Below are positions 9,264 through 18,327 of a DNA stretch of 64,000 bases, one piece after another. The notes beneath the pieces are model-generated. The model was given only the letters and a program-made list of their open reading frames with translations, was not told where the DNA came from and made no database searches. Source of the stretch: JASGTU01 sp963821815 (GTDB lineage: Bacteria; Chloroflexota; Anaerolineae; Caldilineales; Caldilineaceae); contig CAWGFG010000002.1 of the NCBI GenBank assembly GCA_963821815.1, positions 310,001-374,000 on the forward strand. Direction: 5' to 3'. The position numbers were made by a program, and so were the translations under genes. Each line of letters starts with the position of its first letter. The first letter of the stretch is position 1.

Positions 9264-10844
9264 ATGAATGAACGCGATCGGAATCGCGTGCGGCTTGGAT
9301 TCTGGGCTGTGCTGCTTCTGAGCGTCTTTGCCTGGGCGCCGACCACCTACCCCGGCTACTGGGAATCGCTCGAGGGTTTTCAACCAGTCTTCAATGCAGT
9401 GCATCATAGCGCTATTTCCAGTGTGGCTGTGGAAGCGGATCTCTGGAGGGGCGCCGGCTCAGCGACCTACCTTATCGCACAGCCGTTTATGCTTATGGGC
9501 ATGACGCCGGTTGCTGCAGTGCGCTTGACTTTTGCTGTAGCCTTAATCCTGGGCGGGCTCAGCATTTATGTCTGGATGCGCGATCGCTGGGGCGATCGTT
9601 CGGCTGGATTGGCTGGCCTGCTCTTCATGTTATGGCCGCCATTGTTGGCGACCGTGTACATCCGCGGCAGTCTCAGTGACGCACTGCTTATGGGTTTGCT
9701 GTCGTTGGCGCTAGCCGGCGCCTCTATCAACGCCAGGCGCGGCAGCGTCAGCGCAGCCGGTGTCACAGCTATCAGCCTGTTCTGGATGTGGCGAACCCAG
9801 GCTGGTATGGCACTGCTCGCCTCCATTCTGCTGCTAGCCTACGTGCTCATTGTTGAGCGCAGTCGTATCACCGCCCTCATCGTGGCGCTGAGCGCCGGCG
9901 CTGGTTTCACCAGCCTGCTGCCGTTTTGGAATGTGCGCTCACAACCACATGTCGACTTTTTCGACAATTTCGTATACCCGCATCAGCTCATGTTCGGACA
10001 ATGGCAAGTCGCACCTAGCCAGGCTAGCTGGCAGGACGGCTACCCGTTCATGCTGGGCATCGCCATGTTGACCTTCACAATCATCGGCCTGTGGGCTTGG
10101 CTGTCCAGACTGGCTCAGTGGCGCGACACCATGCTGCCGCGTTCAATGGCTTTCTCGGCATCGGCGACACTACTCCTCATCCTGTTAGCTACACCGCTGA
10201 GCGAGCCACTCTGGCGCGTGAGCCGCCTCAATATCCTGTTTACGTACCCGTGGCAGATCCTGCTTCTCGCCGGCCCTTTTCTCGCGTTGATGGCAGGCAG
10301 CATCGCCTTCAGCATTGAGGATCTAAGCCGGTCCGTGCTGTGGACTGTACTGCTCTCCCTGACAGTGCTGGCTAGCCTGCCCTATTTGACTACCGAGTTC
10401 ACGCAGGTGACACCCGACGCCAACCCGGTGGCTATAATCGGCGCTGCAAACGATATCGTTATCCTGGATGCACAGTTGCACGAGTCGTCGAATGATAGTG
10501 CTGCCAACACGGTTTCGCCGAGTGTCGAACTGACCGTCACCTGGCAGGTGCTGAATACGCTGCCGTTTGATTACAACCTCTTTTTCCAGGCAGTGGAACA
10601 GGGCGAGGGCAGCGTGAACGTTGTTGCACAATTGGATGAACAACCGTTGCAGGGCGATCAGCCGCCGACAACTTGGCAGCCCGGTGATATTTATACGGAG
10701 CGCTATACTCTTAACCTGCCTGGCGTTGAAACTTCGGACCTGTCATCGTTGGTCTATTATTTCGGCCTGTACGACTGGCGCGATGGCGCTCGCCTGCCAG
10801 TAGATGGTGGAATTGACGATAAAGTCGTGTTCTATGGCCAATAA
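9264..10844 (+). CDS. Polytopic membrane protein of unknown function with a soluble C-terminal domain
   Basis: 526 residues. Roughly nine to ten hydrophobic segments fill residues 10-380, starting with FWAVLLLSVFAWAPTTYPGYW and followed by an extracytoplasmic loop (SLEGFQPVFNAVHHSAISSV). This pattern resembles GT-C type glycosyltransferase or YfhO-like membrane proteins. Residues 395-526 form a soluble beta-rich domain (VAIIGAANDIVILDAQL, SVELTVTWQVLNTLPFDYNLFFQAVE) much like domains found at the end of Chloroflexota dolichol-phosphate-mannosyltransferase-like proteins. Its stop codon overlaps the start of the next membrane protein, so the two are translationally linked. No catalytic residues can be assigned. 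Confidence 0.7.
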   Translation: MNERDRNRVRLGFWAVLLLSVFAWAPTTYPGYWESLEGFQPVFNAVHHSAISSVAVEADLWRGAGSATYLIAQPFMLMGMTPVAAVRLTFAVALILGGLSIYVWMRDRWGDRSAGLAGLLFMLWPPLLATVYIRGSLSDALLMGLLSLALAGASINARRGSVSAAGVTAISLFWMWRTQAGMALLASILLLAYVLIVERSRITALIVALSAGAGFTSLLPFWNVRSQPHVDFFDNFVYPHQLMFGQWQVAPSQASWQDGYPFMLGIAMLTFTIIGLWAWLSRLAQWRDTMLPRSMAFSASATLLLILLATPLSEPLWRVSRLNILFTYPWQILLLAGPFLALMAGSIAFSIEDLSRSVLWTVLLSLTVLASLPYLTTEFTQVTPDANPVAIIGAANDIVILDAQLHESSNDSAANTVSPSVELTVTWQVLNTLPFDYNLFFQAVEQGEGSVNVVAQLDEQPLQGDQPPTTWQPGDIYTERYTLNLPGVETSDLSSLVYYFGLYDWRDGARLPVDGGIDDKVVFYGQ

Positions 10845-12804
10845 CACCAACGGACACGCCACAAGCAACATAACGGTTCTCGGTACGGCAGTGGATCGTG
10901 TTCGGCATGAGCCCAAGCTCTGGCGGGATGCGCTTTTTTGGCTCACGCTGGCACTTACCATTTTCGCGGTTGCGCCTTTCCTGCTACCCGGATATTTCTG
11001 GGGCGCCAATGACGCCCGCCACCACGTCTACTTTCTCTTCGAATATGATCGCCTGGTACAGGACGGCATCTGGTGGCCAAGATGGAGCCCCGATTTCGCA
11101 TTCGGCTACGGCTACCCGTTCTTCAACATTTATGGTCTTTTCAGCCACTTCGTTGCCGAGTTATTCCACCATTTCCTGGGTCTGGGCTACGTTGCATCGG
11201 TCGAGGCAGTCTTCATCCTGGGCATCGTCGGCAGTGCGGCTGCTATGTACGCGTTCATCCGCAGTTGGCTGGGCAGGCAAGCCGCCATGGTTTCAGCCCT
11301 GGTCTATGTCTACATACCCTATCATTTGCTCAACCTGTATGTGCGCGGCAATCTGGCTGAAAGCACCGCCTTCGTCTGGTTGCCCCTCTGCCTGCTAACA
11401 GCACGTCAGGCCATCGTACAGCGTTCCTACGGCTGGGTAGTCGGGCTCGCTGTCAGCTATGCATTGTTGATGCTGACGAGCAATCTGGTGGTTGTTTTGT
11501 TCACACCTTTACTCGCCGTCTATGTGCTCGTGGTCTCTTGGAGCAACCGATTCCAACACTTCACGCCGATCGCAGTCGACGGAACAATGCATACGAACGG
11601 CGGCGCCATGCTGGCAGGCGATGGACACTCCATCAGCCAGTCACTCCTTGGCTGGCTACGAAGCGCCTGGCCTGCGGTTCTTGGTGGTGCAGCCGGGTTG
11701 GGGCTCAGCGCAACCTTCTGGCTGCCCATGGCGCTGGAGCGCAAGTACGTACGCGTCGACCAGTGGTTCGACGGCCGCTACGACTTCCACGGACACTTCG
11801 TCTATTTCTATCAACTGTTTAGCCCGGTCTGGGGCTTTGGCATCAGTCTGGAAGGCCCGGACGACGTTGTCGGCTTTCAACTGGGCGCGGTCGCCGTCGT
11901 ATTCACTGTCATCGGTGTGATACTTGCGTGGTCGCTCGTGCGAGCGCTGCGATGGGAGATCGCAGGCTTCGTGGCTGCAGCACTTCTCTCGATACTCGTA
12001 GCGCTACAGATTGCGGCGCCACTCTGGGATGCGCCTGTCATCGGCTCTGTGCTAGCTCTAGCACAGTTTCCCTGGCGCTGGTTCAGCATCACGGCACTGA
12101 GCCTCAGCGTGCTCTCCGGCTTGATCATGATGCCCGCTTTGCACAAGGGCAAGTCACAGCCTGCCATGGTTCTATTTGCCGTCGTCGCAGTGATACTGCT
12201 GGGCAGCTACCCATACCTGAAGGTGCAGATAACCGAACCGGCAGAAGGTCCGGTCGGTCTGCCGGCGCTCATGCGCTTCCAGCAATCGTCCGACGAAATG
12301 ACCGGCAGCACTGCCTGGGTCAAGGAAATACCCAAGTGGAGCCCCATGGCTGCCGAGTACATCAGCCGAGAACAGGCAGGCGAAGCCGTCACGCCGGTTG
12401 CCTCAATGGTAGATTACACGACCCTAAACTACAACGAAGAGACGGGGTTCGTGGTACACTCGGAAGAAAGAAATTCGGTCATGGAGGAAGTGTGGTACTG
12501 GTCGCCACTGGAAGGCAGAAGCATCGTCTTCAACCAGTTCTACTATCCAGGCTGGCGAGCCTTTCTCTTGGACGGACTTGACGGCGACATCGTGCGTGAG
12601 CTGCAGATCGTCCCAGAAGAAGAAGGCACGCTGGGACGGATGACCGTACCGGTTCCGGCGGGGGAAGGCTATGTACGTCTCGAATACGGCGACACAACGC
12701 CGCGCAAGGTCGGAAGAACCATCACATGGGCCACGATTCTGTTGATGGCAGCCATCGCGGCGATACTAGAGTGGCGTAAACTGCAACGCTCGAATGCATC
12801 ATAG
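10834..12804 (+). CDS. PTPS-related polytopic membrane protein
   Basis: 656 residues from the ATG at 10834, which overlaps the preceding gene by 11 nt; an in-frame ATG 30 nt upstream is less likely. It has the signature of the '6-pyruvoyl-tetrahydropterin synthase-related' membrane family (a name not tied to a proven activity): APFLLPGYFWGANDARHH, GYGYPFFNIYGLFSHF, YVYIPYHLLNLYVRGNLAES. About twelve hydrophobic segments cover residues 30-470. A C-terminal soluble segment follows (EYISREQAGEAVTPVAS ... FNQFYYPGWRAFLLDG), then a final TM helix. The YYPGW motif near the C-terminus is common in this family. Likely role: envelope polysaccharide or lipid handling, by family analogy only. Cotranscribed with 9264-10844. 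Confidence 0.75.
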   Translation: MANNTNGHATSNITVLGTAVDRVRHEPKLWRDALFWLTLALTIFAVAPFLLPGYFWGANDARHHVYFLFEYDRLVQDGIWWPRWSPDFAFGYGYPFFNIYGLFSHFVAELFHHFLGLGYVASVEAVFILGIVGSAAAMYAFIRSWLGRQAAMVSALVYVYIPYHLLNLYVRGNLAESTAFVWLPLCLLTARQAIVQRSYGWVVGLAVSYALLMLTSNLVVVLFTPLLAVYVLVVSWSNRFQHFTPIAVDGTMHTNGGAMLAGDGHSISQSLLGWLRSAWPAVLGGAAGLGLSATFWLPMALERKYVRVDQWFDGRYDFHGHFVYFYQLFSPVWGFGISLEGPDDVVGFQLGAVAVVFTVIGVILAWSLVRALRWEIAGFVAAALLSILVALQIAAPLWDAPVIGSVLALAQFPWRWFSITALSLSVLSGLIMMPALHKGKSQPAMVLFAVVAVILLGSYPYLKVQITEPAEGPVGLPALMRFQQSSDEMTGSTAWVKEIPKWSPMAAEYISREQAGEAVTPVASMVDYTTLNYNEETGFVVHSEERNSVMEEVWYWSPLEGRSIVFNQFYYPGWRAFLLDGLDGDIVRELQIVPEEEGTLGRMTVPVPAGEGYVRLEYGDTTPRKVGRTITWATILLMAAIAAILEWRKLQRSNAS

Positions 12805-12917
12805 GCGGTAATAGCCACCGAAGATGCACATCGTGAACAAGAATCATAAGACGGAACGAATCGCTAGAAGGTAGTGCAGGTTTACAAAACCAGAGCATCA
12901 ATGACTTAGGACTGTGT

Positions 12918-13547
12918 ATGGCGGATCATGTAGGCATCGTTTCGGCAACACGTGTCCGTCCGATGATAGACGCGGCAGAGGTTGATGAGCTGACGGCTCG
13001 GTATGGAGCGCCAACTCGCCATGTATTTCGGATTGAAGCGGACGACTATATTTACTCATATCGATGGCGCAAAAATATCGACCGCCGCGCCGAAGTCGTG
13101 TTTGCCATCGAGGACAGCGGCGGCGGCATCTGGGTACACGCGAAACCGCACTACCCGGCGCATATCTTCCGCCTGCCCTCCGGCGGCGTTCACTGGGATG
13201 AACGCGTCGAGCATGCGCTGCTGCGAGAGGTGGCGGAGGAAACCAAACTGGACGTGACCGTGCAGCGGTTCCTCTCGCTGGTGAAATACCAGTTCTATCG
13301 TGGAGATTCGACAGTCGAATTCGCCAGCTATGTCTTTCACCTGAAAAGCATGGGCGGAATGCCGATTATCCACGAAAGCGAGCCCATCTCGGCTTTCCAT
13401 GTCATCCCGCCACGACGCCTGGCCTTGCTGTCCGATGCGCTGCGAGGGCTCACAGGTGATCGTGTGGGGTGGGGACATTGGCGTGCGTTGGCACATGATG
13501 TCGTATTCGAGCACCTGACGGATTTCCGACAGACTATAGCAGAGTAG
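12918..13547 (+). CDS. NUDIX hydrolase
   Basis: 209 residues. The Nudix box is visible around residues 93-115 as GGVHWDERVEHALLREVAEE followed by TKLD; the G-x5-E-x7-REVxEE core is intact, but the usual Gly of EExGU is Lys (EETKL). Such enzymes hydrolyse nucleoside diphosphates linked to another moiety. The substrate cannot be inferred. It is preceded by a short gap (113 nt) without recognisable signals and followed 36 nt later by pheT. A 35-residue N-terminal stretch precedes the fold. Confidence 0.85.
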   Translation: MADHVGIVSATRVRPMIDAAEVDELTARYGAPTRHVFRIEADDYIYSYRWRKNIDRRAEVVFAIEDSGGGIWVHAKPHYPAHIFRLPSGGVHWDERVEHALLREVAEETKLDVTVQRFLSLVKYQFYRGDSTVEFASYVFHLKSMGGMPIIHESEPISAFHVIPPRRLALLSDALRGLTGDRVGWGHWRALAHDVVFEHLTDFRQTIAE

Positions 13548-13583
13548 ATTTTATAAAGAGAGCTGAAGGCAGGAGAAGCATTC

Positions 13584-16163
13584 ATGTTGGTGCCACTATC
13601 TTGGTTGAAAGAATATGTCGATATCGTTGTACCGGTGGGCGAGCTGACCGAGCGGCTTACCTTGGCGGGCCTAGAGGTGACGTCGATATCTCATGTAGGT
13701 GATTGGTGGGATACTGAGACAATACTAGTCGGTCAAGTCACAGCCGTGCTCGCCCATCCCAACGCAGACCGGCTAGTTCTGGTCGATGTGGACTACGGCG
13801 GCGACGAGGCCCAGCGTGTCGTGACCGGGGCTCCCAACCTTTACCAATTTCGCGGCCAGAGCTTGGAAGACGGCGCACTGCCCGTTCTCAAAGTAGCATT
13901 TGCCCGACAAGGCGCTGAACTGGTCGATGCCTATAGCGAAAAGAAACCTCGGCCCAAGAGACGCCTAAAATCGGCTAAGATTCGCGGTGTGGAATCGTCG
14001 GGCATGGTCTGCTCCGAGCGTGAGCTAGGCCTCAGCGAAGAGCACGAAGGGATCATGATCCTGCCGGAGAACGCACCAGTCGGTTCGCCGCTGCGCGACT
14101 ATCTGGGCGACGTCGTCATCGAGATCGATTTGACGCCGGACATGGCCCGCGCCCTCAGCATCGTCGGCGTTGCGCGTGAAGTTGCCGCGCTAACCGGAGC
14201 TCAGTTGCACCTGCCCGAGGATATCGCCAAGTCACAGGGCGATGACACCGTGGTCGACTATGTATCCCTGCAGATCGATGAGCCGCAGCTATGTAACCGG
14301 TACGTGGGCATCCTGGTGAAAGACGTGCAAATTGGTCCGTCGCCTTCGTGGATACAGGACCGACTGCGCAAGGCTGGCATGCGTCCCATCAGCAACGTAG
14401 TGGACATCACCAACTATGTCATGCTGGAGCAGGGCCAACCGCTGCACGCCTTCGACTATGACATACTGGTGGAGCGGGCTTCTCGCGCCGGCGATGAAAC
14501 GCCAACCATCATTGTGAAAACCGCCGAAGCCGGCGAAGAATTCACTACGCTGGACGGCGTTCAGCACAAGCTGGATGATTCCATGCTCATGATCGCCGAC
14601 ACAGCCGGTTCGGTTGCAATCGCCGGAGTTATGGGTGGTTTGGAGAGCGAAGTGCGCGTAGATACGCGCAACATTCTCATCGAAGCCGCCACGTTTGAGG
14701 GCATCAACAACCGGCGCACCGCTCAGAAGCTGCGCCTTAGCACAGAAGCCAGCTATCGCTTCGCACGCGGCGTTCCAGCGACGCTCAATCCGCTAGCGGC
14801 GCGACGCGCGTCTGAACTCATGCGACTTTATGCTGGCGGTTGCATCGTGCCCGGCGATGTCGACGCCTACCCCGTGCCGCAACAGCTGCCCACAGTTTAT
14901 ACCTGCGAGACCGACATGGAACGTATCCTGGGGATGTACGTCAGCCTGGACGAAATCGAAGAGTCGCTGCGCAAGCTCGAGTTCGCGGTGGAGCGTGTTG
15001 CCGATCCCGCGTCAGAGGCGGAGCCAGAAGCCACATTTGGCCTTGCACGTAAACCGGGCGAGGAACTCCTGGCGTGCGTCCCGCCCTGGCACAGACTCGA
15101 CGTGCGCGTACCCGCCGATCTCATCGAAGAAGTAGCTCGCATGGTCGGCTATGACAAGGCGGACATGACGCTGCTGGAAGAATCGCTGCCGCCGCAACGC
15201 CGCAACGAAGAATGGGAAACCAAAGAGAATATCCGTGATATCCTCGTACGTTCCGGGCTCCAGGAGATCATTAACCGAACGCTGACCACGCCTGCAGATC
15301 ACGAAAAGCTCGCTCCTGGCAGCAAGATAGATGAAGCCGCCTTTATCACACTCGCCAATCCGAATGCACCGGAACGCGTCGCTCTGCGCCGCTCTATGCT
15401 GGTCAGCAACCTGGAAAATACGGCCCGCAACCTGCGCTATACCGACCGTCTAACGACTTTCGAAGTTGGCCGCGTCTATCTGCCGGAAGAAGGCGACGGC
15501 GTCCTGCCGCTTGAGGACAGACGCGTCTGCATCGTCATGTGCGGACCGCGCCAGGAGCCCAGTTTTTATACCGATGGCGAAGAAGTGGAAGAGATGGACT
15601 TCTTCGACATCAAAGGCGTCGTGGAGACGCTCCTGGATGAGTTGGGGTACGATTGGTCGCTGGTTGAATACAAGTCCGCGCCTGAGACTGAGACGTTTGG
15701 ACCTCGCTGCGCCGAGGTATGGCTTTCGGGCGAACGGCTCGGCTTGATGGGCGAGATACATCCGCAAGTGCGCTCGGCATTCGGCCTTCCCGCTACTCGC
15801 ATCAATGCAACAGAACTGCGCATTCAGCCCATGGTTCGCAGCCACTGGCAACTGGACCCCATGCGCCCCATCAGCGTATATCCACCGGTAGTGGAGGACT
15901 TAGCCTTTGAAGTCGACGAAATCGTTACCAACCGCAACGTGGTCGATCACATCCAGGATGCAGGCGGTGAGTTGCTGGTCGAAGTTGAGCTGTTCGACGT
16001 CTATCGCGGAGAGCCGCTGCCCGAAGGCCGCAAGTCTCTAGCCTATCGATTGACCTACCAGAGTCTGTCACACAGTCTGCAAGAGAAGGAAGTTTCGGCA
16101 ATTCGCCGTCGTGTAATCGCGTCCGTCGAGAAGGAGACAGGCGGCAAACTGCGCAGCATGTAG
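13584..16163 (+). CDS. pheT: Phenylalanine-tRNA ligase beta subunit
   Basis: 859 residues, slightly longer than the usual 790-820. The start has AGGAGA 9 nt upstream. It opens MLVPLSWLKEYVDIVVP, then an OB-fold tRNA-binding domain (VGQVTAVLAHPNADRLVLVDVD, residues 45-160). The B3/4 editing domain follows (MVCSERELGLSEEHEGIMILP leads in), then B5 (YDILVE, VAIAGVMGGLESEV), the catalytic-like core (FEGINNRRTAQKLRLSTEASYRF, IVDATFE-type region, EVARMVGYDKADMTLLEESLP), and the C-terminal ferredoxin-like anticodon-binding domain (PPVVEDLAFEVDEIV, SLAYRLTYQSLSHSLQEKEV). It works as (alpha-beta)2 with PheS, whose gene is not in this window, so pheS and pheT are split in this genome. Confidence 0.96.
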   Translation: MLVPLSWLKEYVDIVVPVGELTERLTLAGLEVTSISHVGDWWDTETILVGQVTAVLAHPNADRLVLVDVDYGGDEAQRVVTGAPNLYQFRGQSLEDGALPVLKVAFARQGAELVDAYSEKKPRPKRRLKSAKIRGVESSGMVCSERELGLSEEHEGIMILPENAPVGSPLRDYLGDVVIEIDLTPDMARALSIVGVAREVAALTGAQLHLPEDIAKSQGDDTVVDYVSLQIDEPQLCNRYVGILVKDVQIGPSPSWIQDRLRKAGMRPISNVVDITNYVMLEQGQPLHAFDYDILVERASRAGDETPTIIVKTAEAGEEFTTLDGVQHKLDDSMLMIADTAGSVAIAGVMGGLESEVRVDTRNILIEAATFEGINNRRTAQKLRLSTEASYRFARGVPATLNPLAARRASELMRLYAGGCIVPGDVDAYPVPQQLPTVYTCETDMERILGMYVSLDEIEESLRKLEFAVERVADPASEAEPEATFGLARKPGEELLACVPPWHRLDVRVPADLIEEVARMVGYDKADMTLLEESLPPQRRNEEWETKENIRDILVRSGLQEIINRTLTTPADHEKLAPGSKIDEAAFITLANPNAPERVALRRSMLVSNLENTARNLRYTDRLTTFEVGRVYLPEEGDGVLPLEDRRVCIVMCGPRQEPSFYTDGEEVEEMDFFDIKGVVETLLDELGYDWSLVEYKSAPETETFGPRCAEVWLSGERLGLMGEIHPQVRSAFGLPATRINATELRIQPMVRSHWQLDPMRPISVYPPVVEDLAFEVDEIVTNRNVVDHIQDAGGELLVEVELFDVYRGEPLPEGRKSLAYRLTYQSLSHSLQEKEVSAIRRRVIASVEKETGGKLRSM

Positions 16164-16253
16164 CCGGCTCTTTATTGTATGTACATTGCCACAACGCACT
16201 CTTTTCCAAAGAATGCCTAGTGTCTTCAACGCTCGCCGCTGCACAATGCTCAA

Positions 16254-17204
16254 CTACCGCGAGCGCAGGTTCTTACTCTTCAGCGGCTTGTCCTTGGTGA
16301 CCTGAAAAAGGTCCAAGTCCTCCGCCACAATTGTATCCGGGAAGATAGCCGCAGCTTCTGCCAGCACCTCATGCGTCGGATAGCGCCGGCTCAAATGATG
16401 CAATACAAGCTGTTTTACACCCGCATTCTTGGCGAGCTTGGCTGCCAGCGCAGCGGTAATGTGCCCGTGCTGTTTGGCTAGGTCACTATCGCTCTCCAAA
16501 TAGGTCGCCTCAATGGCGAGCAGATCAGCGCCTTCAACAAGCTTGTGCAGCGGACCCGTTCGGTTCACGTCGCCAACAAAACAGAGCTTGACGCCTCGCT
16601 GCGGCGGACCCAGCACGTCCGCTGCGTCGATGGTCCTGCCATCGGGCAATACGGCTGATTCTCCCTGCGACAGTGCGCGTCGGACGGGACCGTGCGGGAC
16701 GCCAAGCGCTTCAGCCTTGTCGGCTAAGAAAGGCCGTCGCTCCTTCTCCTCAAACGTGAATCCGAAACACCCCTCGCCGCGATGTACGACCGGGAATGCC
16801 GTGACTATAAATGACTTTGCGTCGAACGTGACACCTTCTTCCAGCACATTCAGTGTAATGCCCACCTTGTCCACATGCGCTGCACCGAATACCACTTCCA
16901 TCAGCGCACGCACGCGTAGCATGGCGCTCGCGCCACCGTAGATATTCAGTTCTTCCAGCGCCTCCCAGCGACCAAGCGTGCTGGCGAGTCCGCCTAGACC
17001 AAGGATATGGTCCAGGTGTCCGTGCGTTAGCAGAATGCGGTCCAGCCGGCGAAAGCCGAGACCGCTGCGAAGCAACTGACGTTGCGTGCCTTCGCCGCAG
17101 TCGATCATGAAACGGTATTCGCCGGACATGACCACCGCCGACGACAACCCGCGGCGAACGGATGGCGCGGATGCTGATGTGCCTAGAAAGACTAGTTCAA
17201 ACAA
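16254..17204 (-). CDS. rnz: Ribonuclease Z
   Basis: tRNA 3' processing endonuclease of the metallo-beta-lactamase fold, 316 residues. The start is a TTG at 17204 (TTG TTT GAA). Seen: FELVFLGTSASAPSVRRGLSS, FMIDCGEGTQRQLL (pseudo-AYR region), the zinc motif LTHGHLDHILGLGGL, PVVHRGEGCFGFTF in the region of the exosite/PxKxRN module, CFVGDVNRTG (Asp ligand), the AxDLLAIEATYLESD stretch, KQHGHITAALAAKLA, and VLHHLSRRYP. All expected metal ligands are present. It is convergent with pheT over a 90-bp gap with no clear terminator. Its 5' end is about 70 nt from the DinB-like gene. Confidence 0.94.
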   Translation of the reverse strand: MFELVFLGTSASAPSVRRGLSSAVVMSGEYRFMIDCGEGTQRQLLRSGLGFRRLDRILLTHGHLDHILGLGGLASTLGRWEALEELNIYGGASAMLRVRALMEVVFGAAHVDKVGITLNVLEEGVTFDAKSFIVTAFPVVHRGEGCFGFTFEEKERRPFLADKAEALGVPHGPVRRALSQGESAVLPDGRTIDAADVLGPPQRGVKLCFVGDVNRTGPLHKLVEGADLLAIEATYLESDSDLAKQHGHITAALAAKLAKNAGVKQLVLHHLSRRYPTHEVLAEAAAIFPDTIVAEDLDLFQVTKDKPLKSKNLRSR

Positions 17205-17275
17205 GAGAGATATCTGTACTTTCTTTGCTGGTCAAGTCAGACCAAAATGAGTGAAGTCAACTCCTCGTGGTGACG

Positions 17276-17782
17276 TCACGGTTCGAGCACGAGAAGGGGT
17301 ACGCTGCTGCCGTTGTGATCTTCATAGTAGTCGAGGATGAGCTGGCATACATGGCGAAAATTTCCCAGGTCCTGGTCAAGCATTTCCTGGAGCGCATCCA
17401 ACACTGTAATGGCGCCAATCTTATCGTGGTTGCCCACATACTCGAGCTGCTGATCCTCCAACTGTTCGACATAGAGAATCAATTCTTCGCGATTGGCCAT
17501 CCACTGCCGCAACGACTCCGAGATGTCGTCGGGCTCGTCGTCATGGACTTGCACCGTGTACCCGTTTAGTTGCGGCTCCTTGCCAGATGCAATGCGCTGT
17601 ATGCGACGCAGATGGCATTGTTTCTCCACAGCTGCCAGGTGAGCTGCCAAGTCCCGAAACGACCATTCCAGTTGCTCTCGCTGCCAATCCTGAATTCTCT
17701 GTGTAGCTGCCAGCGCATCGACAACCTGCTGTTGCGACGCGCGCAAGTCCTGGATCAGTTGCTCTCGTCTGCTATCGGACAT
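17276..17782 (-). CDS. DinB-like four-helix protein
   Basis: 168 residues. Four long helices with the DinB/YfiT layout: RREQLIQDLRASQQQVVDAL, an EQLEWSFRDLAAHLAAVEKQ stretch that holds the family's W-S-x2-D-L-x-A-H-L element with a metal-binding His, and a late helix DALQEMLDQDLGNFRHVCQLI with a second His. Proteins of this fold include thiol-dependent transferases (bacillithiol, mycothiol); most have no known substrate. The promoter context is unusual: TATAAT ends 6 nt before the ATG, predicting a leaderless mRNA. There is no Shine-Dalgarno. Confidence 0.7.
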   Translation of the reverse strand: MSDSRREQLIQDLRASQQQVVDALAATQRIQDWQREQLEWSFRDLAAHLAAVEKQCHLRRIQRIASGKEPQLNGYTVQVHDDEPDDISESLRQWMANREELILYVEQLEDQQLEYVGNHDKIGAITVLDALQEMLDQDLGNFRHVCQLILDYYEDHNGSSVPLLVLEP

Positions 17783-17788
17783 GCAGCC

Positions 17789-17794
17789 ATTATA
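17789..17794 (-). promoter_or_regulatory. -10 element giving a predicted leaderless mRNA (DinB-like gene)
   Basis: Minus-strand TATAAT followed by GGCTGC and then ATG. With a usual 6-7 nt distance to the transcription start, the mRNA would begin at or beside the A of ATG. A weak -35 (TTGTGC) lies 17 nt upstream. Confidence 0.55.
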
Positions 17795-17823
17795 AAGACT
17801 TCGCAGTTGCGCACAAAGAAAAG

Positions 17824-17844
17824 GGCCGCGGTTATTCCGCAGCC
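17824..17844 (-). terminator. Intrinsic terminator after the MoaD-like gene
   Basis: An 8-bp stem (17824-17831 with 17837-17844, one G-T pair) and a 5-nt loop, followed on the minus strand by CCCTTTTCTTT. It sits 33 bp past the stop of the sulfur-carrier gene and before the DinB-like gene. Confidence 0.6.
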
Positions 17845-17876
17845 GCTACTTTGGGCTATTCACTATCGCCTTGGCT

Positions 17877-18164
17877 TTATCCGCCTGCCATGGCGGGCAC
17901 GATGGAAATCTCATCGTCCGGCGCGACAGGTGTTTGAATGCCCTTCAGCGTCGAAATCTCGGTGTTATTGACGAACACCTTGATGAAACGCTTCACCTCG
18001 CCGTCATCGCCCACAAGCTTGTCGTCGAAACCGGGATAGTGCTCGCTAATTGACGCCATCGCTTCGGCGATGGTTGCACCTTCAACCGCAATCTTGGCTT
18101 CACCGCCAGTTAGGTGTCGAAGCGGTGTTGGAATAAAGACAGTGGCCACTAGACTCTCCTTCAT
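17877..18164 (-). CDS. MoaD/ThiS-type ubiquitin-fold sulfur carrier protein
   Basis: 95 residues from the ATG at 18164 (MKESLVATVFIPTPLRHLTGG), chosen because AAGG lies 8 nt upstream. It has the beta-grasp pattern of MoaD/CysO, FIKVFVNNTEISTLKG, and PDDEISIVPAMAGG ending in the Gly-Gly that is adenylated and thiocarboxylated. An upstream JAMM peptidase gene on the same strand suggests a CysO/Mec-like pairing, in which the peptidase frees an amino acid made on the carrier's C-terminus (cysteine synthesis in Mycobacterium). No cysteine synthase is in the window, so the pathway role is inference. A terminator follows. Confidence 0.85.
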   Translation of the reverse strand: MKESLVATVFIPTPLRHLTGGEAKIAVEGATIAEAMASISEHYPGFDDKLVGDDGEVKRFIKVFVNNTEISTLKGIQTPVAPDDEISIVPAMAGG

Positions 18165-18327
18165 TGTCGACCTTGTTTCGGAACCTGGGGCAAGTATATC
18201 GCCCGTGTAGCTGTGCGTCAACGTGCGCGCTACAATCAAACGTACTTGTTAATTATGCCTATGTTTGTCCGGTGACTACGGTACTGTGCGTACAATTGCG
18301 GTCGAAATCTTCCCAGGCTCTATACGC

